From Termitomyces sp. T153 (lineage: Eukaryota > Basidiomycota > Agaricomycetes > Agaricales > Lyophyllaceae): 64,000 nucleotides of DNA. This document shows, one piece after another, positions 49,201-58,488 of the stretch (positions are counted from its first letter, which is position 1; every line of letters starts with the position of its first letter). The position numbers and the translations under genes were made by a program. The stretch lies in the NCBI GenBank assembly GCA_018296165.2, contig JACKQL020000001.1:620001-684000 (forward strand), written 5' to 3'. The notes under the pieces were generated by a model. The model was not told where the DNA came from. It saw nothing but the letters and a program-made list of their open reading frames with translations, and made no database searches.

Positions 49201-50004
49201 GCGGTTACCTATTTGACGAAGAAGTATAACTTACGCCATATCCGGATCTCTGGTTATAATAAGCGCGCTAATGGAATAGTTGAGCGGCCTCACTTCGACG
49301 TTCGCCAAGCCCTTTTCAAAGCTGTCGATGGCGATCAGTCTAGGTGGAGTACGGCTACTTACTCGGTCTTTTGGTCAGAACGTGTTACAGTGCGCAAGCG
49401 AATGGGTTGCTCCCCTTACTACGCGACGACCGGTACCCACCCTCTCCTGCCTGCTGACATAGTTGAAGCGACATATTTGCAACCGCTGCCAAACTCGTTA
49501 TTATCAACCACCGATCTCATAGCCCGCCGAGCGATTGACCTTCAGCGCCGCCAAGAAGATCCCGACCGCCTGCATAGCCAAGTGCTTAGTGCCCGTCGCC
49601 TGGCCGCCATTTGCTTTGAGAGAGATCACGCCGCTACGATTCGCGATTACAACTTCAAAACAGGCGACCTCGTACTAATGAGGAATACGAGAATCGAAGT
49701 AACACATAACAAGAAAATGAAGCCGCGATACCTAGGCCCACTTGTGGTAATCTCTTGTAACTGTGGAGGAGCTTACATTCTTTGCGAACTAGATGGCTCA
49801 GTTCTACATCGCCCTGTTGCTGCATTCCGCTTAATCCCCTATCTTGCTAGAGAACACATAACCGTGCCTAGCGACACTTTTGACATCGACACTTCGCGTC
49901 TCCGAGAACTGGAACAAACCGAACTGGTTGACGACGATGACACTGGCGAAAATGCCAGTGAAGAAGAAAACTACCTTTCGCTAGGCCTTAGCAGCGAATC
50001 CTAA
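46228..50004 (+). pseudogene. Reverse transcriptase, RNase H and integrase of the Ty3/gypsy element
   Basis: It is in the +1 frame relative to gag-protease and overlaps it by 53 nt. Reverse transcriptase blocks are LRIVHSLEPLNRVT, GATLDLYVGYDE and LVTLPMGWTNSVP. The frame is broken by TAG at 47395-47397, and the region after it reads FINDV where related elements have YIDDV. A second TAG lies near 47524. From 47563 the frame is open for 813 residues: RT connection, RNase H (AVDTSYIAVGYYLC, KLELYGLYRAL, EVDARYIKGML), the integrase zinc region (H..H..CHLCQ), the core with VDTMF, TDNGPP and VERPH supplying D, D and E, and a C-terminal GPY/F-like segment (KPRYLGPLVVIS ... FRLIPY). No chromodomain was seen. 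Confidence 0.9.
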
Positions 50005-50388
50005 CTCTGCTTCGTTTCTTACCACTCTCATTTCTACTACCCAGAAAAGCTGTCAACAATTACTTTACAAACCTAACCTTTCACAGACACTTTACTACTG
50101 TCTCGTTTTGAAGCTGCGCTAGGCTATTCTGTCGCCAGCGCTCGGCACGCCTCTAGGGGTAATTTGCCATGATGATCTACTGAGCGTTTGCCTTCAAGAT
50201 GTCGCTAACATTAGGGGACAGTCGCTAGTATGCCCAATTGATTTTTGCTTTCTTTCTTTCGCTTCGTGCCACTTTCGGATCGCTTGCCAAAGACATTATA
50301 CATTTTGAAGCCCCTTAAGGGGGCCAATCTAGGTCCAAAAATGCTAACAAAGATATAAAAAAAAATTATGTACAGGAGGCGACGGTCG
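50005..50388. other. Short spacer between pol and the antisense gene
   Basis: No coding signal was seen. It probably contains the 3' ends of both converging transcripts. CGCTA words continue through it. Confidence 0.4.
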
Positions 50389-52395
50389 CTAAGCATCAAG
50401 GTCAGCGTCGTTGTCAGGAACCTCCATCGCCTCCGTCTCCTCCCAATCCTCCTCGCCGATGTTGTTCTCCTCCTGCCAGGCCAGGAAGGCCTGGCAGTCG
50501 CGTCGATATCCCGACAGAGTCGCCAGCATCCACTTAGCGACCGTGTAGCGAGCCCGGGCCGCTAACAACTCTTCCCTCGCCGCCTCCAGCTCCCTTCAGA
50601 ACCGTCGATCCACGCCCGCCGCCCTCTCGTCGAAGTCCAGTAGTGATGCCGCCGACGTTAGCGGCGTCGGCCATCCGAGGTCCTCGCCCAGCCACTCCAG
50701 CTCGTCGTCGCCCACCTGACGCAACGGTGTGGCGCTCCATGTTCCCTAGCAAAGCGGTTAGTGATCAGGTAGCTAGCGGAAGAAAATAACTTACTCGTCG
50801 TACGACCTCGACCTCTTCAGCCCGTTCTTCCTCCTCAGTAGCGACGGGTACGGCCTCCACCTCCTCCTCACCCTCGAGCTCCATGTCACTCGCCTCCACC
50901 TCGGCGACCGTCGCCAAGGGAGTCGTCTCCCTCATCTCCACGTCCTCCCTTCCCTCCTTGCTGGCAACCGTCCGAGGTCGCTTAGCGCTAGCGACCGATG
51001 ATGGGCTTGCGGCTCGTTTCAGCGCTCGGGGCGTGTCGCCGTCACTGCCGTTGTCGTTGTCGTCCTCGTCGCTCTCCACTATCTCCCTACTCTTCACCCT
51101 AGCGCCTCCACTACCTCCAACCAAGCCCTCCTCCTGCGACATCGGCAAGGCCAAGCTCGAACGCTTGACCTTGATCGGCTCCCCTCTCCTCGCCAGCTCC
51201 CTCTGCCCCTCCACGAAGGCCCTCGCACTCCTTACCGACGCCGCCTTGATCGCTATCCTCTTAGCGAATTTGCTGCCTGTGCTCCTCGATGACAGGCCGC
51301 TGTGCGAGCAGCTCTTCCTAGTGCTGTCGCAACGATAGCAAGGCTGGACCCCCGTGGGGTACCAGCAGCCTTCTGGGTTGTTATCTGCCCAGCAGTTGTC
51401 GCACTAGAAGAAAGCGTTAGTGACAAAAAGAGAAAAGAATCGCTAAGTACTCACCGCTCCTTGCATGCGCTTATACTCCTGCCGCTTCTCTAGCGACACT
51501 GTTACCTTGCCCTTGGCCTTGTCCAGCTTCACTCCTGCTCCCAGTCCCGTATCCACCACCGTTGTTGTCCTTCGCCATCGAAGGAGCGTCGCCAAGCGCT
51601 TGTTGGTAAAAGTTTCTTCAACCTGATCCTGCAGGAAAGGTTAGCGGTTATCGCCAAGAATCAGCGAAAGGAAAGAAAACGACTCACCTCAATATCCTCG
51701 TCCTCATCATCTTGTGCCTTTGCCTTTCCTTTCCCCTTCCCTTTGCTCTTCGGGGTTGTCGCCAATTTTGGCGACATCGCCAACCCTCTAACGATGCCGC
51801 CAGCTGCAGCCTTGGGAGTCGAGGGGCCCGCCTCTTGAATGTCCCCACAATTCGCTGCCTCTTCGTTCCTACGACCCTCGCTCCGTCCCTCCCCCCTCGC
51901 CACCGCTAACGCACCTACCGGGTGCTGGAAGAGGAACTGGTCATTCGGTGACAAGTCTTCAAAGAGCTAACGTACCTTAGCGGGGTCGCTAGCACTAGCG
52001 ACTGCCGAGGCACTTACCGTCATTCCTGCCGTGAGATCGTCCATCAGGAACTCCAGCAAAGGGTCGATTGGCGCCTAGCGATCGTATTAGAAATTGGCGC
52101 TCAAAAGGAAGAAAAGGGAACTTACAAAGTGAACATCGAATGGGCGAACCCATTCTTCCCCCTTGTACTTCTCATATAACTGGCGACACTCCTTCTCGAC
52201 AGTCGCCAACTCCGGCCACTCGACTCCACTCCCCGAGGTCTTGAACCACTGGAGCCACGTCTGAAAGATGGCGGTGACCGCCAAGCGAGGATCCTTCGCC
52301 AACGATGCACGGGCCACCGCGAGCAACCTGTCGACCCGATCGAGGAAGGCGTGGGCCATGGTAATCTTCTCAAATTGGGAGGCGAGATCGGACAT
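50389..52395 (-). CDS. Six-exon antisense gene inside the Ty3/gypsy element, cysteine-cluster protein
   Basis: On the minus strand, exons are 52126-52395, 52018-52074, 51688-51966, 51455-51628, 50795-51403 and 50389-50745. All five introns are GT-AG, 49-59 bp and phase 0. About 581 codons result. Exon 1 (MSDLASQFEKITMAHAFLDR) is helical; exon 3 holds a GKGKGKAK basic stretch. Exon 5 opens with a cysteine cluster, C-x2-C-x8-C-x8-C-x2-C-x6-C (CDNC ... GCWYPTG ... CYRC ... SC), then basic, serine-rich and acidic regions. Exon 6 ends with an acidic helical tail, LATLSGYRRDCQAFLAW. One TGA at 50596-50598, probably from CGA, interrupts exon 6 in this copy. A zinc-binding, nucleic-acid-binding role is inferred from the cysteines. 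It would be transcribed toward pol from near the 3' LTR. Confidence 0.72.
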
Positions 52396-52559
52396 AGCGA
52401 TAAGATTGAGAGGCTAGGAGAGATTAGATGGTAAGGAAGGGGGATGATGAAGTTCAAGCGATACCGCCAGCCACTGTTATTCGAATCCCTTTGGCGCACG
52501 GACCAGGCGATCAAGCACGTGACTTTTGGGTTGACTGAGGACAGTCAATATTTCAGTAC

Positions 52560-52568
52560 GGGGGAGGA
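52560..52568 (+). promoter_or_regulatory. Polypurine tract of the Ty3/gypsy element
   Basis: GGGGGAGGA lies directly before the 3' LTR at 52569. Confidence 0.75.
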
Positions 52569-53616
52569 TGATGAGCCCCAGTTATCGCTGAGCACCTTTT
52601 TCGGCGGCAGCTGACTACTTCGAATTTGACACAAGTCACAACACTCAGCGCACGGGACTTAGCCCTAAGATGGGACCGAAGCACAAGACTCTAGTGACCA
52701 CGAGACTTATTGATCACGGGGAACATCACGCGAAGCCTGGAACGTGGGCCTAGACCATCAAGGCCTAGACCCTCTTGGCGACGATTATTAGCGACCTTAG
52801 CGATCATGGCGACAAAACGGCGTTCCTTTACTATATATGGACATATTACCAGACGCGTACCTTTTTACTATCATTCTCCTTGTCGAGCTTACCAACATCC
52901 CTGAACGGGGTTCTTACTTCAGATATTGACATCGGACTCGTTCTCTTTTTGGTTCTTATTAGCAATTAGTCATCGCCAAGGCCTCCCCTATGACCTTTTA
53001 CTTAGTTATGGACTGACGCCTGGCACGCAACCTAAACACAGTGGCAGACGCCGCCGCTAGTGGCGCTTAATTGCTTACCTTCCCTTACTATACTTCGAAA
53101 ACGTATAAATACTGCCTGCACATAGACATCATCCATCGAATTTTACCATCGCATCACCATCGTATTACTCCCCCATCTATAAGCTACCAGCTTAAGGATT
53201 TCATTCGCCTCATCTCTTTTCCTCATCTCGTCTTCGACTTTGGATTAGCGACAAACCTCTTCAACTTCGACCTCGACTTAGTGTGGTACCGATTACGGGT
53301 GCCTATTAGCGTTATTTCAACTTAGTGACGCTAGCAATTGCGGCTAGCGATAAGTTTACGTTCATCTGTCGATCTCAATTTTACTCTTACCGCTGTCTCT
53401 CTCCTTTATTTGCCCCGCCACCGTTTCAGTTTCGCTGCGACTATTGTTAGCAGTAGCGATTCTTTTCGACTTCACCTCCTCGCCACCACTTTCATTCTAG
53501 TTCTCTGGGACGGTTACTGACTCGCCCTCAATTATTAACTTCCTACTGCCAGCTACCCTATCTAGTGACAAGTGTTAGGTTTCCTGCACAGCACTAGGCG
53601 GCATAGGAGCACATCA
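52569..53616 (+). repeat. 3' LTR of the Ty3/gypsy element
   Basis: It has the same 1048-bp length as the 5' LTR. About 17 substitutions were seen by eye and no length change. TATAAATA lies at 53104-53111. It ends ACATCA and is followed by target copy CCGC. Confidence 0.92.
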
Positions 53617-53620
53617 CCGC

Positions 53621-54912
53621 CACCTCCCACCATGACCCCGGGGCCACCGCATTGTGTTGTCAATGCCCCGCCAGCAACCTCTCCAACCATGCCATCCCCT
53701 GCTGCAACTCCAGGGGCTGAACCGCAGACCCCTGCGTCAACCCATCCTGAATCGACACGAATGCCGCGGAGGCACCATCCAAGAGGACCCGATGCTCCCG
53801 CACCCAGCCTAACCACAGAAAATGAACTGTCAGTAACGAACGGCAGAATGGAAGACCACTCACAAAGGATCCCGGCGTGCCCTGAAGCGGCCTCATTGGC
53901 CAACCGATCCTCCTTCCACCTCACCGCCTCCAGCTCCACCCACAGCGCATCCCCCCCCGGAACTCGTTCCCGCCCCTCCACTTCCCCCATGGGCTGCCCC
54001 TCCATCTGCATCAGACACTCCCGCAAGCCCTGCACCTCTAACGCTCACTCCATCGCCACGCGCACCAATGTGTTCCTTTCCCACTCCATCACCTCTTTCT
54101 CCATCCGCACCACATCATGATCCTCCCTTGCCCGTCAGAGCTCACCCTCCTGTGCTGCCAATGACGTCATCAAAACCTCCACCTGCTTGCGAAGGAAGAC
54201 CTCTGTGATCAAAGGAATAGGCATGGGGGGACTCGATGACTGTTCCAAGGGAACGCCCAGAGTAGGAAAAAAGAGGAGAGACTCCGGAGGCCCTGCCGAC
54301 GGCTCGCGCCCATGTGGCCTCTTGCTGGGTCCCGCCCTCAAGGACGGGGAGGCTCGGCGCTTCCCACACATCATTGCCGAGGATGTCCCTGTTCCCCGGC
54401 CACCCCACAAAAACCCTGCCTTCCCTGCAGACCACCCCATGCTCCCCTCCTTCGGCAACATGGGATGAAACTTGGTCCGCTTCAGGACCCCCGGGGAATC
54501 CACCACCACCACCATGGACGACTCTACAAAAACCCTGTCAGTCATCCCAAGACAAGTTGACACCACTTACGACTCCGGTCCCTGACACTAGCATGGCGCT
54601 GATGCTCAAACTCCTCCCCCCCACTGTCATACACCACCACCTCATCCAAATCAGAAGGCAATGGAGCGGGGGAGACTACTGGAATACTGGGGGAAGACAT
54701 GATGAAATTTGGGAACTCCCAGAGTATGTCCAAGGCTTTTAATTGATTGAAGAGAACCCTGACAAAGCGGCGGCTGCACTTCGACTTTGTCTCCCATGCT
54801 GCTATCACTTGCTGCGGACTGATCAATATTGCTTGGCTTTGACTCCCATGCCCCGCCAATCCCCATCCTGCTCCCCGCATCTCGAAGGGTCTCGACGCTG
54901 AAGGGGGGGTGA
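53621..54912 (+). mobile_element. Internal fragment of long-LTR element E4, right part
   Basis: It continues the alignment to E3 from about 38870 to the polypurine tract (GAAGGGGGGG at 54900-54909). It contains the reverse-strand gene described separately. Confidence 0.75.
53660..54700 (-). pseudogene. Antisense spliced gene of E4, two premature stops
   Basis: Exons are 54571-54700, 53864-54523 and 53660-53808. Introns are 54524-54570 (47 bp, GTAAGT...TAG) and 53809-53863 (55 bp, GTGAGT...TAG). The start is MSSPSIPVVSP, with DEVVVYDSGGEE. After intron 1 comes SSMVVVVDSPGVLKR; then a basic PSKRPHGRE stretch and the helical region ITEVFLRKQVEVLMTSL. Exon 3 reads WVREHRVLLDGASAAFVSI ... LERLLAGH and stops at 53660. 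Two TGA codons interrupt exon 2 where E3 is open. Intron 1 is shared with E3, and the second intron's donor is lost in E3, so the splicing plan predates the copies. Family and function are unknown. Confidence 0.65.
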
Positions 54913-56074
54913 TGTCATGACCCATCCCCTGGACCCCCGCACATCGTCCAGCAACCTCCTGATTCCCCAAAACCCCCGACACTCTGCCAAACTTCCGCCC
55001 ATGCCCCGCGCCTATTTCGATTAGCCCCGACACAACCTCAGCTAACTCCGATGCCTCCCCGGCTAACTCCGACGGCCCCCTGGTCAACTTCAACGACTTC
55101 CCCACAGCCACTGACACTTACTATGGATCTCCCGAACCCCGAGAACCACTCCTGCTGTTCCCGATCTTTGCCACCCATCATCAACTCAACACCCTGGCTC
55201 CTCCAATCCATTCTGGAGTACCACAACAACCCCGGGGCAACCCATGTTTCCAAATGATCCCATCAACATATCAACACGGCCCGACCCTTGATTGCAACCG
55301 ACACCCGCCAACTCTGTCAAGCTCTGCCAAGCCCTGCCGCCACAGCCGATGTACTCCGAAGTTCTCCAGTAGTCAGTATATAAGATGTCGAGTAGCTCTT
55401 CGTACTCTAGTCTTGATATTGCTTAACGTTACCTATGGTCTGATTGTTTTCTTTCTCGTGTTCCATGTTCCATGTCTTGTTTTCCTTAATCTCAGTCTCC
55501 CAGTCTTATCTCAGTCTCCCAGTCTTGTCTTGTCTCCATTTCATTATCATTCTCGTTATCATTTCATATCTCCATGCAAATCTATTCTTGTTCCATCTCA
55601 ACCCCATCTCATTTTGTCCGATGCTGTCTCGGTGACTCCATCCAGCCGTTGTGCCCAAGTCTTCCTCAACCTTAACGACCTCACAAACTCCGCAATTACA
55701 ATTATTGATCCTGACACTCTTTCACCAGGTCCAAACCTCACTCTTCACTCGGTTCCAGACTCCATCAATCCCAATTGATCTTCCATCAAACTCCGGCTCC
55801 GCTCCCATTGATTGCGTAGCCTCCTATCCCTTTGCGTCTGCAAATCTCCCATACAGTCTTCTGCCTGAACCCCGCCAAGCCCGCCCCGTTTCCTCACCAT
55901 CCGACTTCTCCAGACCTCCCTGGACCCATCCAGATCACACCCCACTGACTATCCACACAAGCAATCAGTGCCCAGAATGCCTCGAGTGTCTGGTTGCCAG
56001 TGCAAGGGGATCACGCCCACCTAGTAAGGACTCACCCAGTGCAGCTGAGCCCCCGGGGTCAGCGGAACCTGACA
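54913..56074 (+). repeat. 3' LTR of E4
   Basis: A 1162-bp LTR preceded by its polypurine tract. TATATAAG and AGTCTTGATATT have the same spacing as in E3. It is followed by a 38-bp remnant of another LTR end. Confidence 0.85.
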
Positions 56075-56112
56075 CAGTGTAGCTGAGCCCCTGTGGTCAG
56101 TGGAACCTGACA
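56075..56112 (+). repeat. 38-bp remnant of the E2 3' LTR end
   Basis: It starts CAGTGTAGCTGAGCCCCTG and ends GAACCTGACA. The CCTGTGGTCAG variant matches the E2 5' LTR rather than the adjacent LTR. Target duplication GCAAG follows, which assigns it to E2. Confidence 0.65.
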
Positions 56113-56230
56113 GCAAGTATCTGATGTCTGGACTCCCCCAGAGCACAAGGTTATAAGTGCAGGACATTGTGTCTGCCTAGTGAGGATTTGCCCAGTTAAG
56201 CTGAGCCCCCATGGTCATCGGAACCTGACA
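56113..56230 (+). repeat. Right piece of the oldest long LTR (copy E0)
   Basis: It begins with the GCAAG target copy and aligns with the last 118 bp of copy E1 (tatctgatgtctggac ... cctgaca). It completes the LTR interrupted at 29884. Confidence 0.75.
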
Positions 56231-56460
56231 GGTGCTAGTAAATGGCATAGTATTTTGGCCAATCCCCAGATCAAGAATTTGTCAAGCTGTGATGACTGTA
56301 TGTGGAATACAAATGAAGAGAAGCTATATCATGGTACTGTTGTAAACAGAGAAAAGCCAAAAGTGGCATTGAGAGGCACTACTCACATTCTGCATGGATC
56401 GAGAAAGGTCAAAGTCAAATCGGATCATGGGGGAGTGCAAGTTTCATGAATTCAACTAGC
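56231..56460 (+). pseudogene. Unidentified CpG-poor coding-like relic
   Basis: An open frame runs directly on from the LTR end: GASKWHSILANPQIKN, SSCDDCMWNTNEEK, KVALRGTTHILHGSRK, ending at a TGA near 56449. It reads like protein but I do not recognise it. It may be the far side of whatever the old LTR inserted into. The ATG frame from 56180 is formed by LTR sequence and is not a real start. Confidence 0.35.
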
Positions 56461-57009
56461 TAAGAGGTGGCGCTTCAAACACAAAGGATGGAGTGCATTG
56501 ACCTCTTTCTTTTTCATTCATTGTCTTTTCATATGTGTCAGACTTATATCTGGATTATACTTGTGTTTGTTTTTTTATGTTCAGCAGCAAGTCATTATGT
56601 ATTCCTGCAGAATCATTCAGTACTAGCCCATAGTTGAACTGATAATGAAAGCTGCTGATTCTGCAGTACCTGAGCCGAATACCATATACCCATAACATTT
56701 CTTAGTCTGGGTTTTGTCGTATGTTTATTATGCACAATTATTACTTAACTATGAACTGTGTGTAATGAACTAGTGTGTTTGGCACTAATCAGGTGGGAGG
56801 GATGCTGTACAGAGGCCTAGGCTGATTGATTCCCAAAGTACGCTCCACCACATCCAGATTTTCGCCCAGGGACTTCCGCAGACAGAAAGCCAATCAACGG
56901 CCCAATGAAGCGCGGGGAGCGCAGCAGCGAGGCGAAGCACGATCTGCGTATGGGAGAAGAAGGTCAAGACGCGATGAGAGAGGCGATCATGTGATTGCAG
57001 CTCTTGACC
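56461..57009. other. Right edge of the nest and promoter region of the peroxin gene
   Basis: It is CpG-poor to about 56670, then contains the copy of the 3'-flank repeat (56680-56780). CpG-rich host sequence follows to the ATG at 57010. No other gene is supported. Confidence 0.5.
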
Positions 57010-58419
57010 ATGCTCGTCGACCTTGCGACGACCGTCCCCGCGCCGCTCGCCGCTGCCCTCGTCCCCCACGCACCCTTCCTCGCTGCTCTCCGTCGTCTCC
57101 TACAGATCACGAGCTGGGAGTCCTCGTGGTACGATGCCTGGCTCGCCGTCGCGGTCTGGTGGGCTCTGTGTCTGCTGTGTGAGCCTGTGCTGCGCTATCT
57201 GCTGCCTGTGCTCGTGGCCGTAGTGCTTTTGATATGCCCGCGTGTGTGCGCGTCTCCAGCGACAGAGAAGACGCTGCAGTCCACCGTTGCTGACCTCGCC
57301 CTCATCAACTCCCTTCTCCCGAAAATGCCCTCCATCCCACCCCCGTCCTCTCTGATGCGCATCGCCGCCGTTGTCTACGTCCCCTACCTTCTCCTGACCT
57401 ACTTGATCCCCCTCCCTATCCTCTTCGCCCTCCTGGGCACCCTTGTCCTCACTTCACGTGCTCCTTTTACTGCTTTGATCATCGCCACCCTGTCTCGGTC
57501 TGCCTATCTTCGCCATGCATTCCGATACCTCGTTTCCGTCCTCACAGGGGAGCCACTCCCACAGACTGTCCTATCCTATCATCCCACTCCAACGTCGCTC
57601 GTACCCGTACCCGCCCTCCGCTTCCTCTTCACCATCTATGAGAACCAGCGTTGGTGGATGGGCCTCGACTGGACTGCTGCCCTACTCCCTGGCGAGCGTC
57701 CATCATGGTGCTCACCTCCGCCTTCTCATGCACCTGTATCACCTCCGAACGCGTTTGCCCTTCCAAGTGCAGTTACCGTGTTCCTTCCCGACGGAAAAGG
57801 TCGCCGTGTTAAACGTACTGCAATCTGGCGCTGGGAGGAGCCCGATTGGCGCGTTGTCGTCCATCGCGAAGGCGGCGCTCCTTCCCGCGTAGAGCGGCCT
57901 ATCCCCGAAGAAACTACTGATGTTCCTATCAATGAATCGACTGGTGCAAGGCTACTCAAAGCTGCAGGCAAAATGCGCGAGTCTAGTATCTCGAGCGCAA
58001 ATAATACCACAGGATCTACTTTTGGAATTGAAGACGTTCACGAGGACTATCCCGAGGAGGATCATATTGCGACAGACGCCGATGGCTGGGTGTACGGGGA
58101 CAACAAGTGGGAAGGTCCCAGTGGTAAGGGTGGCATGGGCAAGGTACGCATACCTATTCTCTCTTTCGATGACCTCATGCCCATAACCCATATGTAGTAC
58201 ACCCGTTACCGTCGCTGGACACGCGTTGCCATTGTTGTTGAGACAGTCGAAGTTGTTGATGACGGCCCAGTGGGTATCGAGCGTCCTGACCCCCCACCAG
58301 AAAGATCCGTCCCTGGCCAAGTACAGGCTGTCGGCACAATGACAATGACAGGCTCACCGACAGAGGATAGTCCACTACGACAACGTCTTCGGCGAGCACT
58401 TGTCAAGACGTCTGAATGA
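57010..58419 (+). CDS. Dysferlin-domain peroxin (Pex23/Pex24/Pex30-type membrane protein)
   Basis: Two exons: 57010-58143 and 58198-58419. Intron 58144-58197 (GTACGC...TAG) joins GGMGK to YTRYRRWTRVAIVVE. ATG 57010 is the first in frame. Hydrophobic helices lie near residues 45-75 and 115-150, as in reticulon-like membrane hairpins. A dysferlin-type N motif, YENQRWWMGLDWT ... LLPGERPSW, lies near residues 205-230. The C motif W-V-Y-G-D-N-K-W-E-G continues across the intron to YRRWTR. This arrangement is typical of fungal peroxins that act at ER-peroxisome contact regions and regulate peroxisome number. The tail is short, with TGSPTEDSPLRQRLRR. The stop is 70 bp from the stop of the convergent next gene. 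Confidence 0.85.
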
Positions 58420-58488
58420 TCTAGTTATGAATTATACATGTAACGAATATATTCTACGGTGCTCGGAATAAAATACAGCATTTTATCT

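Larger units (their letters stand above)
42525..53616 (+). mobile_element. Young full-length Ty3/gypsy retrotransposon
   Basis: This 11,092-bp element has two 1048-bp LTRs, a tRNA-type primer site, gag-protease and reverse transcriptase/RNase H/integrase frames on the plus strand, and a spliced gene on the minus strand before the 3' LTR. It inserted into E4 with target duplication CCGC. The LTRs differ at about 17 positions by eye, many of them at CpG, so insertion was recent. Premature stops and a changed reverse transcriptase active site indicate this copy cannot move by itself. Domain order RT-RNase H-integrase places it in Ty3/gypsy. Confidence 0.92.
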
